Shown here piece after piece: positions 1 to 10,122 of a stretch of DNA of 42,696 nt. Position 1 is the first letter of the stretch. Each line of letters begins with the position of its first letter. A program made the translations under genes and the position numbers. Source of the stretch: Pseudomonas kitaguniensis. GTDB lineage: Bacteria; Pseudomonadota; Gammaproteobacteria; Pseudomonadales; Pseudomonadaceae. Location of the stretch: assembly GCF_009296165.1 (NCBI RefSeq), contig NZ_VUAZ01000071.1:1-42696 (forward strand). The letters run 5' to 3'. The notes beneath the pieces were generated by a model. It did not search any database. It saw nothing but the letters and a program-made list of their open reading frames with translations, and had not been told where the DNA came from.

Positions 1-32
1 TCAGATAAGTATTTTTCAACTGACACACCGCA

Positions 33-55
33 ATCGCGAGCAAGCCCGCTCCCAC
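33..55. repeat. REP half-site
   Basis: The text ATCGCGAGCAAGCCCGCTCC followed by CAC is one arm of the REP palindrome common in fluorescent pseudomonads. The partner arm is not seen nearby, so it is a solitary REP or half of a pair cut by the window edge. It lies downstream of mltF. Confidence 0.75.
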
Positions 56-76
56 AGTTGACTGCATTGTATGTTG

Positions 77-101
77 AAAAAAATCAGTCTCAACCAAACT
101 G
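77..101 (-). terminator. Candidate rho-independent terminator of mltF
   Basis: Read on the minus strand, a 6-bp stem (CAGTTT with AGACTG, one G-T pair) closes a 5-base loop and is followed by A and seven T. It starts 11 bases past the mltF stop. The stem is weak, so the call is moderate. Confidence 0.5.
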
Positions 102-112
102 CCGGCCAGGAT

Positions 113-1810
<1,698 letters not shown>

Positions 1811-1811
1811 C

Positions 1812-1817
1812 TAGAAT
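1812..1817 (+). promoter_or_regulatory. Candidate -10 of the purL promoter
   Basis: TAGAAT lies 42 bases before the purL start. No good -35 sits at 16-18 bases upstream, so this is only a candidate. The rest of the mltF-purL gap shows no other feature I can support. Confidence 0.35.
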
Positions 1818-1859
1818 GCACGGCCTCAAAGCACACCCCTTCCCGAGGCTGTCCCGAAG

Positions 1860-4800
1860 ATGTTGATCCTGCGCGGCGCTCCTGCCCTTTCTGCCTTTCG
1901 CCACAGCAAACTCCTTGAACAACTGAGCCAAAAGGTTCCAGCGGTTACAGGCCTGTATGCTGAATTTGCTCACTTCGCCGACGTTACCGGCGTGTTGACC
2001 GCCGACGAACAGCAAGTGCTCGCACGCCTTCTGAAGTACGGTCCCAGCGTTCCTGTTCAAGAGCCTGACGGCCGCTTGTTCCTGGTGCTGCCACGGTTCG
2101 GCACCATTTCGCCCTGGTCGAGCAAGGCCAGCGACATCGCCCGCAACTGTGGCCTGGAAAAAATCCAGCGCCTGGAACGCGGTATTGCCTTCTATGTAGC
2201 AGGGCAGTTCAGCGATGCCGAGGCCGAGCTGATCGCCAGCAGCCTGCACGACCGCATGACCCAGATCATCGTCAGCCAGTTGGAACAGGCTGCCGGCCTG
2301 TTCAGCCACGCCGCGCCCAAGCCGCTGACCGCGATTGACGTGCTCGGCGGTGGTCGCGCCGCCCTCGAGAAGGCCAACACCGAGCTGGGCCTGGCCCTGG
2401 CCGAAGACGAAATCGACTACCTGGTCGACGCCTTCAACGGTTTGAAACGCAACCCGCACGACATCGAACTGATGATGTTCGCGCAGGCCAACTCCGAGCA
2501 CTGCCGTCACAAGATCTTCAACGCCAGTTGGGACATCGACGGTCAGAGCCAGGAAAAAAGCCTGTTCGGCATGATCAAGAACACCTACGTGATGCACAGC
2601 GAAGGTGTTCTGTCGGCTTATAAAGACAACGCCTCGGTGATCGTCGGCAGTGTTGCCGGGCGTTTCTTCCCGGACCCTGAAACCCGCCAGTACGGCGCGG
2701 TGCAGGAGCCGGTGCACATCCTGATGAAGGTTGAAACCCACAACCACCCGACCGCGATTGCCCCGTTCCCTGGTGCTGCCACCGGTTCCGGCGGCGAGAT
2801 TCGCGACGAAGGTGCAACCGGGCGTGGCGCCAAGCCAAAGGCGGGCCTCACCGGTTTTACCGTGTCCAACCTGCAAATTCCGGGTTTCGAACAGCCGTGG
2901 GAAGTGCCGTACGGCAAGCCCGAGCGCATCGTTACCGCGCTGGACATCATGATCGAAGGCCCACTGGGCGGCGCCGCGTTCAACAACGAATTCGGGCGCC
3001 CGGCGCTGACCGGCTACTTCCGTACCTTCGAGCAGTCCATCACTACACCGCGTGGCGATGAAGTGCGCGGCTACCACAAGCCGATCATGTTGGCCGGCGG
3101 CATGGGCAACATCCGTGAAGAACACGTACAGAAAGCCGAGATTCTGGTCGGCTCCAAGCTGATCGTCCTCGGCGGCCCGGCGATGTTGATCGGCCTCGGC
3201 GGCGGCGCTGCGTCCTCCATGGCCACCGGCACCAGTTCGGCTGACCTGGATTTCGCCTCCGTACAACGCGAAAACCCGGAAATGGAACGCCGCTGCCAGG
3301 AAGTCATCGACCGTTGCTGGCAGTTGGGTGACAAGAACCCGATCAGCTTCATCCACGACGTCGGCGCCGGCGGTTTGTCCAACGCCTTCCCGGAACTGGT
3401 CAACGATGGCGAGCGCGGTGGCCGTTTCGAACTGCGCAATATTCCAAACGACGAGCCGGGCATGGCCCCGCACGAAATCTGGAGCAACGAATCCCAGGAA
3501 CGTTACGTGCTGGCCGTTGGCCCTGAAGACTTTGCGCGCTTCCAGGCCATCTGCGAACGCGAGCGCTGCCCGTTTGCCGTGGTCGGCGAAGCCACTGCCG
3601 AGCCGCAACTGACGGTTACCGACAGCCACTTCGGCAACAACCCGGTCGACATGCCGCTCGAAGTGCTGCTGGGCAAAGCCCCGCGCATGCACCGTTCGGC
3701 CGTGCGTGAAACCGAGTTGGGCGATGACTTCGACCCAAGTTCGCTGGAACTGGCCGACAGCATCGAACGCGTGCTGCACCACCCCGCCGTGGCGAGCAAA
3801 AGCTTCCTGATCACCATCGGCGACCGCACCATCACTGGCCTGGTTGCGCGTGACCAAATGGTTGGCCCGTGGCAGGTGCCGGTGGCTGACGTTGCCGTCA
3901 CCGCCACCAGCTTCGACGTCTACACCGGTGAAGCCATGGCCATGGGCGAGCGTACGCCGCTGGCCCTGCTGGACGCCCCGGCGTCGGGCCGCATGGCGAT
4001 TGGTGAAACCCTCACCAACATTGCCGCCTCGCGCATCGGCAAGCTGTCCGACATTAAACTGTCGGCCAACTGGATGTCCGCCGCCGGCCACCCCGGTGAA
4101 GACGCGCGCCTGTATGACACTGTGAAAGCAGTCGGCATGGAGCTGTGCCCGGAGCTGGGGATCACCATTCCGGTGGGCAAGGACTCGATGTCCATGGCCA
4201 CCCGTTGGAGCGATGAGGGCACCGACAAGAGCGTTACTTCGCCGCTGTCGCTGATCGTCACCGGTTTTGCACCGGTTACCGACATCCGCCAGACCCTGAC
4301 CCCGCAACTGCGCATGGACAAGGGCACTACCGACCTGATCCTGATCGACCTCGGCCGTGGCCAGAACCGCATGGGCGCCTCGATCCTCGCGCAAACCCAC
4401 GGCAAGCTCGGCAAACACGCGCCGGACGTGGATGACGCCGAAGACCTCAAAGCCTTCTTCGCCGTGATCCAGGGCCTGAATGCCGACGGCCACCTGCTGG
4501 CTTACCACGACCGCTCCGACGGTGGTTTGCTGACCAGCGTGGTAGAGATGGCCTTCGCCGGCCACTGCGGCCTGAACATCGTGCTCGACAGCGTTGCCGA
4601 GGATGCGTTTGAAATTAACGGCATCCTGTTCAACGAAGAGTTGGGCGCAGTGATTCAGGTGCGCCAGGACGCAACCCCGGACGTGCTCGCGCAATTCAGC
4701 GCCGCTGGCCTGGACGACTGCGTGGCGGTGATCGGCCAGCCGATCAACAACGGTGAAATCAATATCTCCTTCAATGGCGATACCGTGTTCGCCGGCCAGC

Positions 4801-5756
4801 GCCGTTTGCTGCAACGCCAATGGGCTGAAACCAGCTACCAGATCCAGCGTCTGCGCGACAACGTTGAGTGCGCCGAGCAGGAGTTCGACGCGATCCTGGA
4901 AGAAGACAACCCGGGCCTGAGCACCACGCTCAGCTTCGACGTTAACCAGGACATCGCCGCGCCTTACATCAAAAAAGGCATTCGCCCACAAGTTGCCGTA
5001 CTGCGTGAGCAGGGCGTCAACGGCCAAGTGGAAATGGCGGCCGCGTTCGACCGCGCGGGTTTTAATGCGATTGACGTGCACATGAGCGACATCCTCGCCG
5101 GTCGCGTTGACCTCAACGAGTTCAAAGGCCTTGTTGCCTGCGGTGGTTTCTCCTACGGCGACGTGTTGGGTGCCGGTGAAGGCTGGGCCAAATCGGCCCT
5201 GTTCAACAGCCGTGCCCGCGATGCGTTCCAGGGCTTCTTCGAGCGCAACGACAGCTTCACCCTGGGTGTGTGCAACGGTTGCCAGATGATGTCCAACCTC
5301 AGCGAACTGATCCCGGGCAGCGAGTTCTGGCCGCACTTTGTGCGTAACCGTTCCGAGCAGTTCGAAGCCCGTGTCGCCATGGTGCAAGTGCAGGAGTCCA
5401 ACTCGATCTTCCTGCAAGGCATGGCCGGTTCGCGCATGCCAATCGCCATCGCCCACGGTGAAGGCCATGCCGAGTTTGAAAACGAAGAAGCCTTGCTCGA
5501 AGCCGACCTGTCCGGCTGCGTGGCCATGCGTTTCGTCGACAACCACGGCAAGGTTACCGAAACCTACCCGGCCAACCCGAACGGCTCGCCGCGCGGGATC
5601 ACCGGCCTCACCAGCCGCGACGGTCGTGTGACCATCATGATGCCGCACCCGGAGCGTGTATTCCGCGCCGTGCAAAACTCGTGGCGCCCGGAAGAGTGGG
5701 ACGAAGACGGCGCCTGGATGCGCATGTTCCGCAACGCTCGCGTGTGGGTGAACTAA
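1860..5756 (+). CDS. purL: Phosphoribosylformylglycinamidine synthase
   Basis: Catalyses the ATP- and glutamine-dependent conversion of FGAR to FGAM in purine synthesis, in the cytoplasm. The 1298-residue protein is the large, fused gamma-proteobacterial form. It has an N-terminal domain, two AIR-synthase-like halves (e.g. [19 protein letters not shown] near 285-305) and a C-terminal class I glutaminase domain. The glutaminase nucleophile is Cys1138 in GVCNGCQMM and the partner His/Glu lie in PHPER near the C-terminus. The ATG at 1860 gives the expected start [11 protein letters not shown]. No frameshift is visible over 3.9 kb. The YqfO-like gene follows after 4 bases. Confidence 0.98.
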   Translation: MLILRGAPALSAFRHSKLLEQLSQKVPAVTGLYAEFAHFADVTGVLTADEQQVLARLLKYGPSVPVQEPDGRLFLVLPRFGTISPWSSKASDIARNCGLEKIQRLERGIAFYVAGQFSDAEAELIASSLHDRMTQIIVSQLEQAAGLFSHAAPKPLTAIDVLGGGRAALEKANTELGLALAEDEIDYLVDAFNGLKRNPHDIELMMFAQANSEHCRHKIFNASWDIDGQSQEKSLFGMIKNTYVMHSEGVLSAYKDNASVIVGSVAGRFFPDPETRQYGAVQEPVHILMKVETHNHPTAIAPFPGAATGSGGEIRDEGATGRGAKPKAGLTGFTVSNLQIPGFEQPWEVPYGKPERIVTALDIMIEGPLGGAAFNNEFGRPALTGYFRTFEQSITTPRGDEVRGYHKPIMLAGGMGNIREEHVQKAEILVGSKLIVLGGPAMLIGLGGGAASSMATGTSSADLDFASVQRENPEMERRCQEVIDRCWQLGDKNPISFIHDVGAGGLSNAFPELVNDGERGGRFELRNIPNDEPGMAPHEIWSNESQERYVLAVGPEDFARFQAICERERCPFAVVGEATAEPQLTVTDSHFGNNPVDMPLEVLLGKAPRMHRSAVRETELGDDFDPSSLELADSIERVLHHPAVASKSFLITIGDRTITGLVARDQMVGPWQVPVADVAVTATSFDVYTGEAMAMGERTPLALLDAPASGRMAIGETLTNIAASRIGKLSDIKLSANWMSAAGHPGEDARLYDTVKAVGMELCPELGITIPVGKDSMSMATRWSDEGTDKSVTSPLSLIVTGFAPVTDIRQTLTPQLRMDKGTTDLILIDLGRGQNRMGASILAQTHGKLGKHAPDVDDAEDLKAFFAVIQGLNADGHLLAYHDRSDGGLLTSVVEMAFAGHCGLNIVLDSVAEDAFEINGILFNEELGAVIQVRQDATPDVLAQFSAAGLDDCVAVIGQPINNGEINISFNGDTVFAGQRRLLQRQWAETSYQIQRLRDNVECAEQEFDAILEEDNPGLSTTLSFDVNQDIAAPYIKKGIRPQVAVLREQGVNGQVEMAAAFDRAGFNAIDVHMSDILAGRVDLNEFKGLVACGGFSYGDVLGAGEGWAKSALFNSRARDAFQGFFERNDSFTLGVCNGCQMMSNLSELIPGSEFWPHFVRNRSEQFEARVAMVQVQESNSIFLQGMAGSRMPIAIAHGEGHAEFENEEALLEADLSGCVAMRFVDNHGKVTETYPANPNGSPRGITGLTSRDGRVTIMMPHPERVFRAVQNSWRPEEWDEDGAWMRMFRNARVWVN

Positions 5757-5760
5757 GGCG

Positions 5761-6072
5761 GTGTACAAGCTTGCCTTCTTTGTGCCCACAAGCCATGTGG
5801 AGACGGTGAAAACCGCCGTCTTCGCAGCGGGTGGCGGGCGCATCGGCGACTACGACAGCTGCGCCTGGCAAGTGCTGGGCCAAGGCCAGTTTCGCGCGTT
5901 GGACGGCAGCCAGCCGTTTATCGGGCACGTCGGCCAGGTTGAAGTGGTTGAAGAATGGAAGGTGGAGCTGGTGGTGGCGGATGAGTTGATGGTGGCTGTC
6001 GTGGCTGCGCTCAAGCTAAGCCATCCCTACGAGACACCGGCGTATGAGGTGTGGCAACTGGCGGATTTTTGA
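5761..6072 (+). CDS. YqfO/Nif3-insert-like small protein
   Basis: A 103-residue protein starting MYKLAFFVPTSHVETVK and ending in LSHPYETPAYEVWQLADF. The HPYETPAYE ending is the signature of the CutA/PII-like domain found as an insert in YqfO/Nif3 proteins. Only that domain is present; the metal-binding Nif3 halves are absent, so the common database name 'NIF3' overstates what it is. Its role is not known to me. It starts with GTG four bases after the purL stop and is probably cotranscribed with purL. A terminator follows 21 bases after the stop. Confidence 0.8.
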   Translation: MYKLAFFVPTSHVETVKTAVFAAGGGRIGDYDSCAWQVLGQGQFRALDGSQPFIGHVGQVEVVEEWKVELVVADELMVAVVAALKLSHPYETPAYEVWQLADF

Positions 6073-6092
6073 TCCGACGGCTGTGAAACGAG

Positions 6093-6127
6093 AAACCCGC
6101 TGGGCCATCACGGACAGCGGGTTTTTT
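6093..6127 (+). terminator. Rho-independent terminator
   Basis: A 10-bp stem (AAACCCGCTG with CAGCGGGTTT) runs into six T. It ends the purL/YqfO-like unit. It is nearly the same sequence as the terminator at 6766-6800 behind the next gene. Confidence 0.88.
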
Positions 6128-6269
6128 GTGCCTGGAAAACAGAAACCCCCTACAGAGGCTTTGTCGCCAGCAACGGTAGTGTGCCGCTCGGGTGCTTCGA
6201 GACAACGCATCCGCATCAGTGGCCGCGTGGATGTCTCGGGCTTGGACCCAGTCGAGAAGGTGTTCCTAC

Positions 6270-6731
6270 ATGAAGAAGAACCAGTGGATCGCAGGCAGTG
6301 CTCTGGCGGCTATGTTGATGGGTGCCGGAGCCGCTTGGGCGGTTAAGCCCGAGGCCAAGGGCAACGTCCAGTTTTACGATTCCGGGCGTTTTGACCTGCC
6401 ATTCTCGGATGGCGTACGTGTAGGCAATGTGTTCTACACCGCCGGGGAAATCGGCGACGCTCACGGTTCCGACAAAGTGGTGCCAGGCGGTATCGTGCCG
6501 GAATCGCGCCAGGCGTTGGAAAACATCAAAACCACGCTCAAAGCCAACGGCTATGCGATGACCGACGTCGTGAAGTGCACGGTTTTCCTGGAAGATATTA
6601 AGGACTGGCCAGCTTTCAACGACGTCTACAAAGAGTATTTCAAAAAGCCTTACCCGGCGCGTAGTGCGTTCGGCGGCACCCAGTTGGCCTGGAGTGCCAA
6701 GATGGAAATTGAGTGCATTGCGGCCAAGTGA
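6270..6731 (+). CDS. RidA/YjgF family protein with signal peptide
   Basis: A 153-residue member of the RidA (YjgF/YER057c/UK114) family. Classic RidA hydrolyses reactive enamine/imine intermediates in the cytoplasm. Here the ATG at 6270 gives MKKNQWIAGSALAAMLMGAGAAWA, a Sec signal peptide with likely cleavage after AWA, so the mature protein should be periplasmic. RidA-like blocks are visible: VFYTAGEIGD, the ALENIKTTLKANGYAMTDVVKCTVFLEDIKDWPAFNDVY core, and the C-terminal ARSAFGGTQLAWSAKMEIECIA. The usual RidA arginine motif (xPARxxxxV) is altered here to PARSAFGG. Its substrate is unknown. It stands alone between two terminators. Confidence 0.85.
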   Translation: MKKNQWIAGSALAAMLMGAGAAWAVKPEAKGNVQFYDSGRFDLPFSDGVRVGNVFYTAGEIGDAHGSDKVVPGGIVPESRQALENIKTTLKANGYAMTDVVKCTVFLEDIKDWPAFNDVYKEYFKKPYPARSAFGGTQLAWSAKMEIECIAAK

Positions 6732-6765
6732 TGCGTTCGGATTGATTCGCTGGTTGTGAAACTGG

Positions 6766-6800
6766 AAACCCGCTGGGCCAGTGTGGTCAGCGGGTTTTTT
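6766..6800 (+). terminator. Rho-independent terminator of the RidA-like gene
   Basis: The stem AAACCCGCTG with CAGCGGGTTT encloses a 12-base loop and is followed by T6. The first 16 bases (GAAACCCGCTGGGCCA) and the closing arm are the same as in the terminator at 6093-6127. Confidence 0.88.
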
Positions 6801-6811
6801 GTTGGCTGTCA

Positions 6812-6907
6812 GGGCCTCATCGGGAGCAAGCCCCCTCCCACAGTTGACCGGGTTGTCTGTCATACATCACGCCAATGTGGGAGGGGGCTTGCTCCCGATG
6901 AGGCCTC
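6812..6907. repeat. REPIN (inverted pair of REP sequences)
   Basis: GGCCTCATCGGGAGCAAGCC...CTCCCACA and its inverse ...TGTGGGAGGGGGCTTGCTCCCGATGAGGCC flank a 36-base spacer. This is the REP doublet mobilised in trans by RAYT transposases in fluorescent pseudomonads. No RAYT gene is in the window. Confidence 0.88.
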
Positions 6908-6959
6908 AGATATTTCTTACAGACCTTTCAGGTTGTCCCTCGAAACTGGCGTCACTAAA

Positions 6960-7039
6960 GGGTGGCTGTGCGCGGGAGGCCTTAGGGTCACCGGGGTCCT
7001 GGCGACTCGGTCTTGCAGGCCCGTGCACAGCTGCCACCC
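6960..7039 (+). promoter_or_regulatory. Structured leader upstream of a decayed small ORF
   Basis: GGGTGGCTGTGC at 6960-6971 pairs with GCACAGCTGCCACCC at 7025-7039 across about 53 bases that can fold further (GGCC...GGCC). It is followed by a good ribosome site (AGGAG, 7078-7082) and an ATG at 7090. From memory, leaders of this look precede DUF6124/DUF3077-type small genes in Pseudomonas; that comparison is not checked. Confidence 0.5.
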
Positions 7040-7089
7040 ATCAACTGCAAGTGATGCCGGTAGCTCCCATTTTTGCCAGGAGTTTTACC

Positions 7090-7206
7090 ATGATCAAAGA
7101 CAGTCCAAATCTTCGGTTGGGCGCAGAGCGTCCAAGGCGGCATTACCACGCAGAGCGTGGGAACGATCATGTGAAGTTAATCGGGTTGACGGTGATGTTT
7201 TTATAA
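7090..7206 (+). pseudogene. Remnant of a small DUF6124/DUF3077-like gene
   Basis: A 38-codon frame opens with a well-placed AGGAG (spacing 7) and MIKDSPN, which resembles the M(I/F/K)K.TPNPP start of small Pseudomonas proteins I recall as DUF6124 (about 120 residues). After seven or eight codons the reading enters a dispersed repeat (7118-7170) and loses resemblance. The simplest reading is a gene truncated by repeat insertion or deletion, with its leader left behind. The call rests on only a few residues and on memory, and the frame could also be a meaningless short ORF. Confidence 0.4.
7118..7170. repeat. Dispersed GCAGAGCGTGGGAACGATC-type repeat
   Basis: Two copies of GCAGAGCGT lie in tandem (7123-7131 and 7150-7158), the second inside CCACGCAGAGCGTGGGAACG, which can form a CCACG/CGTGG hairpin. 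This text is a common intergenic repeat of pseudomonads. It interrupts the small ORF starting at 7090. Confidence 0.6.
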
Positions 7207-7214
7207 ACTACTGT
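7186..7214 (+). promoter_or_regulatory. Candidate sigma-70 promoter of the pectin lyase gene
   Basis: TTGACG (7186-7191) and TACTGT (7209-7214) are 17 bases apart. The -10 is weak and lies inside the LexA box, so LexA binding would block RNA polymerase directly. The start codon is 93 bases downstream of the -10. Confidence 0.55.
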
Positions 7215-7228
7215 ATGAATGTACAGTA
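7209..7228 (+). promoter_or_regulatory. LexA box (SOS operator)
   Basis: TACTGTATGAATGTACAGTA has the full CTGT-N8-ACAG core with the outer TA...TA also palindromic. It agrees with the E. coli/Pseudomonas LexA consensus at every strongly conserved position. It overlaps the candidate -10 of the pectin lyase gene and no other start is nearby, so the lyase is the likely target. Confidence 0.85.
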
Positions 7229-7306
7229 AATGTGCACATGGCCAGGACGGCCATGTTTCATTCTTGACCCGAATAACCGGGTCTTATGATTTAAGAGAGG
7301 GAACTC

Positions 7307-8245
7307 ATGTCTTATCCAGAAAGCAAACTCACTGGCCTCACCGGCTTTGCCAAAGCCGCTAAAGTGACCGGCGGCTGGTCCGGCCCGGTTGTCAGTATCA
7401 CCACCCTTGATCAACTCAAAGCCAATATCGGTGATGCCACACCGCGGGTGTTGGTGATCAACAGCAATATCTCAACCTCCAGCCTGACCAAAGTTTCCCT
7501 GGGCTCGAACAAAACCCTGGTCGGTTCGTTCCAGAACCGCACGCTCAATAACATCCACTTTCGGGCGACCGCCGCTTCGCAGAACATTATTTTTCAAAAC
7601 ATCATCTTCCAGCATTCCGCCAGCATCAAAGATAACGATGACATCCAGCTGTACCTCAACTACGGCAGCAAGTACTGGATCGACCATTGCTCCTTTGTAG
7701 GCCATAGCTGGTCCACCAACGATGGCAGCCTCGACAAGCTGCTGTACATCGGCGACAAGGCTGACTACACGACCATCAGCAACTGCTTCTTTGGCAGCCA
7801 CAAGTACGGTTTGATCCTTGGCCACCCGACCGATGACAACAACACCGCTTTTAATGGTTTCCCACGCCTGACGATTTGCCACAACCGCTTTGAAAACATG
7901 GAAGTGCGTGCACCGGGGTTGATGCGTTATGGCTACTTCCACGTCTATAACAACTACATCAACAAGTTTCACCTCGGTTTTACGCTGGCGCAAAACGCCA
8001 ACATTCTTTCCGAGAGCAACCACTTCGGTGAGGGCAGCGAGAATAAAGGCATGTTGGACGATAAAGGCAACGGCACATTTACCGACATTGGCAGTGTGCC
8101 TGCGATCACTAATCAGAAGTCGCCAAAAGCGCAGTGGACGGCTTCTTCCAACTACACTTACGCCTTGAAAACCGCCGCACAAGCGAAGGACTTTACGGTG
8201 AAAAATGCGGGGGCACAGTCGGCGAACCTGGTGTTTGGCGGCTAA
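7307..8245 (+). CDS. pnl: Pectin/pectate lyase, polysaccharide lyase family 1
   Basis: Cleaves pectin or polygalacturonate by beta-elimination. The 312-residue protein shows the PL1 parallel beta-helix signatures: YWIDHCSF (WIDH 124-127), DYTTISNCFFGSHKYGLILG (153-172) and VRAPGLMRYGYFHVYNNYI (200-218), where R201 is the likely catalytic arginine. The start has a strong ribosome site (GAGAGGGAA). No Sec signal peptide is present: the N-terminus MSYPESKLTGLTGFAKAAKV is not hydrophobic. Mitomycin-C-inducible pectin lyases of about this size without signal peptide are known from Pseudomonas marginalis and soft-rot Erwinia, which fits the LexA box upstream. Its base composition looks more AT-rich than its neighbours, suggesting acquisition. 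Pectate versus pectin preference is not decided by the sequence. Confidence 0.88.
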   Translation: MSYPESKLTGLTGFAKAAKVTGGWSGPVVSITTLDQLKANIGDATPRVLVINSNISTSSLTKVSLGSNKTLVGSFQNRTLNNIHFRATAASQNIIFQNIIFQHSASIKDNDDIQLYLNYGSKYWIDHCSFVGHSWSTNDGSLDKLLYIGDKADYTTISNCFFGSHKYGLILGHPTDDNNTAFNGFPRLTICHNRFENMEVRAPGLMRYGYFHVYNNYINKFHLGFTLAQNANILSESNHFGEGSENKGMLDDKGNGTFTDIGSVPAITNQKSPKAQWTASSNYTYALKTAAQAKDFTVKNAGAQSANLVFGG

Positions 8246-8293
8246 AGCGATCTGCAACCAGGCGCCTGAGTTATTGGGCGTCTGTTAGAACCC

Positions 8294-8380
8294 GTCGCGA
8301 GCAAGGCCGCTCCCACATTTTGATTTGTGAACACATTCAAATGTGGGAGCGGCGGTGCGACGATTCGACTTGCTCGCGAT
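8294..8380. repeat. REPIN with an interrupted second arm
   Basis: GTCGCGAGCAAGGCCGCTCCCACATTTTG is the first arm. The inverse CAAATGTGGGAGCGGC is then interrupted by about 16 bases (GGTGCGACGATTCGAC) before TTGCTCGCGAT resumes. It lies between the convergent lyase and nagE genes, and the remaining gap shows nothing else. Confidence 0.8.
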
Positions 8381-8404
8381 TGGGCCATAACAGCCACTAC
8401 ACCT

Positions 8405-10096
8405 CTAAACCCTGCCACCCACCAACCGCGCCAACGCCTCACCCAACCCCGAAGCATTGTCACCCACCAGCAGGTGCAAAACACCGCTGTCCAGTCGACT
8501 GATGCCTTGGCAACCAAGCGCGGTGAGCTGATCGTGCGACACCACCGATTCATCCCCCAACTCTACGCGCAACCGGGTCATCGCCACCGCTTGCAACTGG
8601 CGCACATTGGCTCGACCGCCCAAGGCATTCAGCCATTCTTCGGCCTCCTGCTCATTCACCGCAATCGGCTTATCCACCGCTGCGACCGCGACAGGCACCG
8701 TCGCCACAAAGGCGGGCATCGCCAAGCGAATCTCATCGGCGATGCTGTCCGCCATCGGCCCGACCACTACTTGTAAGCTCCCGCCATTGCCTGGCCGAAC
8801 CACGGCCATGGCGCCCAGTGCTTTCAGTTCGGAGTCGACCACCTTGTTGCGATCGCGCATGTCCAACCGCAAGCGCGTGGTACACGCGCCCACACTCAGC
8901 AGATTGTCCGCGCCGCCCAGCGCACGGATGTACGCGCTGGCGCGTTGGTTGTCGCTCATCGCTTCGGCCTGCACCACCGGAATATCTTCACGGCCCGGCG
9001 TCTTCAAGTTAAAGCGGCGAATGCAGTAGTTGAACACGCTGTAGTAGATCACCGCGTAAGCCAGCCCGACCGGGAACACCAGCCAACCATTGGTGGACTT
9101 GCCCCAGCCCAGCACCATGTCGATAAACCCGCCGGAGAAGGTAAAGCCCAAGTGGATATTCAACAGGTTGGTCACCGCCATCGACAGGCCGGTGAGCAGC
9201 GCGTGGACCAAATACAAAAACGGCGCGAGGAACATGAACGCAAATTCAATCGGCTCGGTCACCCCGGTCAAGAACGAGGTCAGTGCCATCGAGAGGAAAA
9301 TCCCGCCCATCACTTTGCGCCGCTCCGGCAATGCGTTGCGGTACATCGCCAGGCACGCAGCGGGCAGGCCGAACAGCATCACCGGGAACATGCCGGTCAT
9401 GAACTGGCCGCCTTTCGGGTCGCCGGCAAAGTAGCGGGTCAGGTCGCCGGTGACGACGGCGCCGGTCACCGGGTCGGTGAAGCTGCCGAACACAAACCAC
9501 GCCATGTTGTTGAGGATATGGTGCAGGCCGGTGACGATCAGCAGGCGGTTGAACACGCCGAACACGAACGCGCCGAAGCTGCCGCTTTCCATCAGCAACA
9601 CGCCAAAGCTGTTGATACCTTGCTGAATCGGCGGCCAGATCAGGCCGAATATCACCCCTAAGCCCACCGCACTGAAGCCGGTGACAATCGGCACAAACCG
9701 CCGCCCACCAAAGAAGGCGAGGTAATCCGGCAGCTTGATGTCCTTGAAGCGGTTGTACAGCCCGCCCGCCATCAAGCCGCTGGCGATACCGGCGAGCATG
9801 CCCATGTTGATGCTGGTGTCCATCACCTTGAGCGTGGAGACCATCACCAGGTAGCCAATCGCACCCGCCAGGCCCGCCGTACCGTTATTGTCGCGGGCAA
9901 AACCCACGGCAATGCCGATGGCGAAGATCAGCGCCAGGTTGGCGAAGATCGCCTGCCCGGCGTCGTGCATCACGGCGATGTTCAACAGGTCGGTGTCGCC
10001 CAGGCGCAGCAAGAGGCCGGCGATGGGCAAGATTGCGATCGGCAGCATCAGCGCGCGGCCGAGGCGTTGCAAGCCTTCGATAAAATGTTGGTACAT
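8405..10096 (-). CDS. nagE: N-acetylglucosamine PTS transporter, EIICB
   Basis: Imports GlcNAc across the inner membrane and phosphorylates it to GlcNAc-6-P. The 563-residue protein has an EIIC membrane domain (about 1-365) with the GVTEPIEF motif at 278-285, then an EIIB domain with its phospho-cysteine at C405 (GACTTRLR). A second EIIB-like domain (about 480-563) follows, in which the aligned position is Ala505 (AVAMTRLR), so it cannot be phosphorylated at Cys. The ATG at 10096 starts MYQHFIEGLQRLGRALM; the longer frame upstream overlaps nagF and has no family resemblance. It is the last gene of the nag operon, 26 bases after nagF. Confidence 0.94.
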   Translation of the reverse strand: MYQHFIEGLQRLGRALMLPIAILPIAGLLLRLGDTDLLNIAVMHDAGQAIFANLALIFAIGIAVGFARDNNGTAGLAGAIGYLVMVSTLKVMDTSINMGMLAGIASGLMAGGLYNRFKDIKLPDYLAFFGGRRFVPIVTGFSAVGLGVIFGLIWPPIQQGINSFGVLLMESGSFGAFVFGVFNRLLIVTGLHHILNNMAWFVFGSFTDPVTGAVVTGDLTRYFAGDPKGGQFMTGMFPVMLFGLPAACLAMYRNALPERRKVMGGIFLSMALTSFLTGVTEPIEFAFMFLAPFLYLVHALLTGLSMAVTNLLNIHLGFTFSGGFIDMVLGWGKSTNGWLVFPVGLAYAVIYYSVFNYCIRRFNLKTPGREDIPVVQAEAMSDNQRASAYIRALGGADNLLSVGACTTRLRLDMRDRNKVVDSELKALGAMAVVRPGNGGSLQVVVGPMADSIADEIRLAMPAFVATVPVAVAAVDKPIAVNEQEAEEWLNALGGRANVRQLQAVAMTRLRVELGDESVVSHDQLTALGCQGISRLDSGVLHLLVGDNASGLGEALARLVGGRV

Positions 10097-10122
10097 GGCG
10101 TGTCTCCCTTTTTTTGTTGTTG

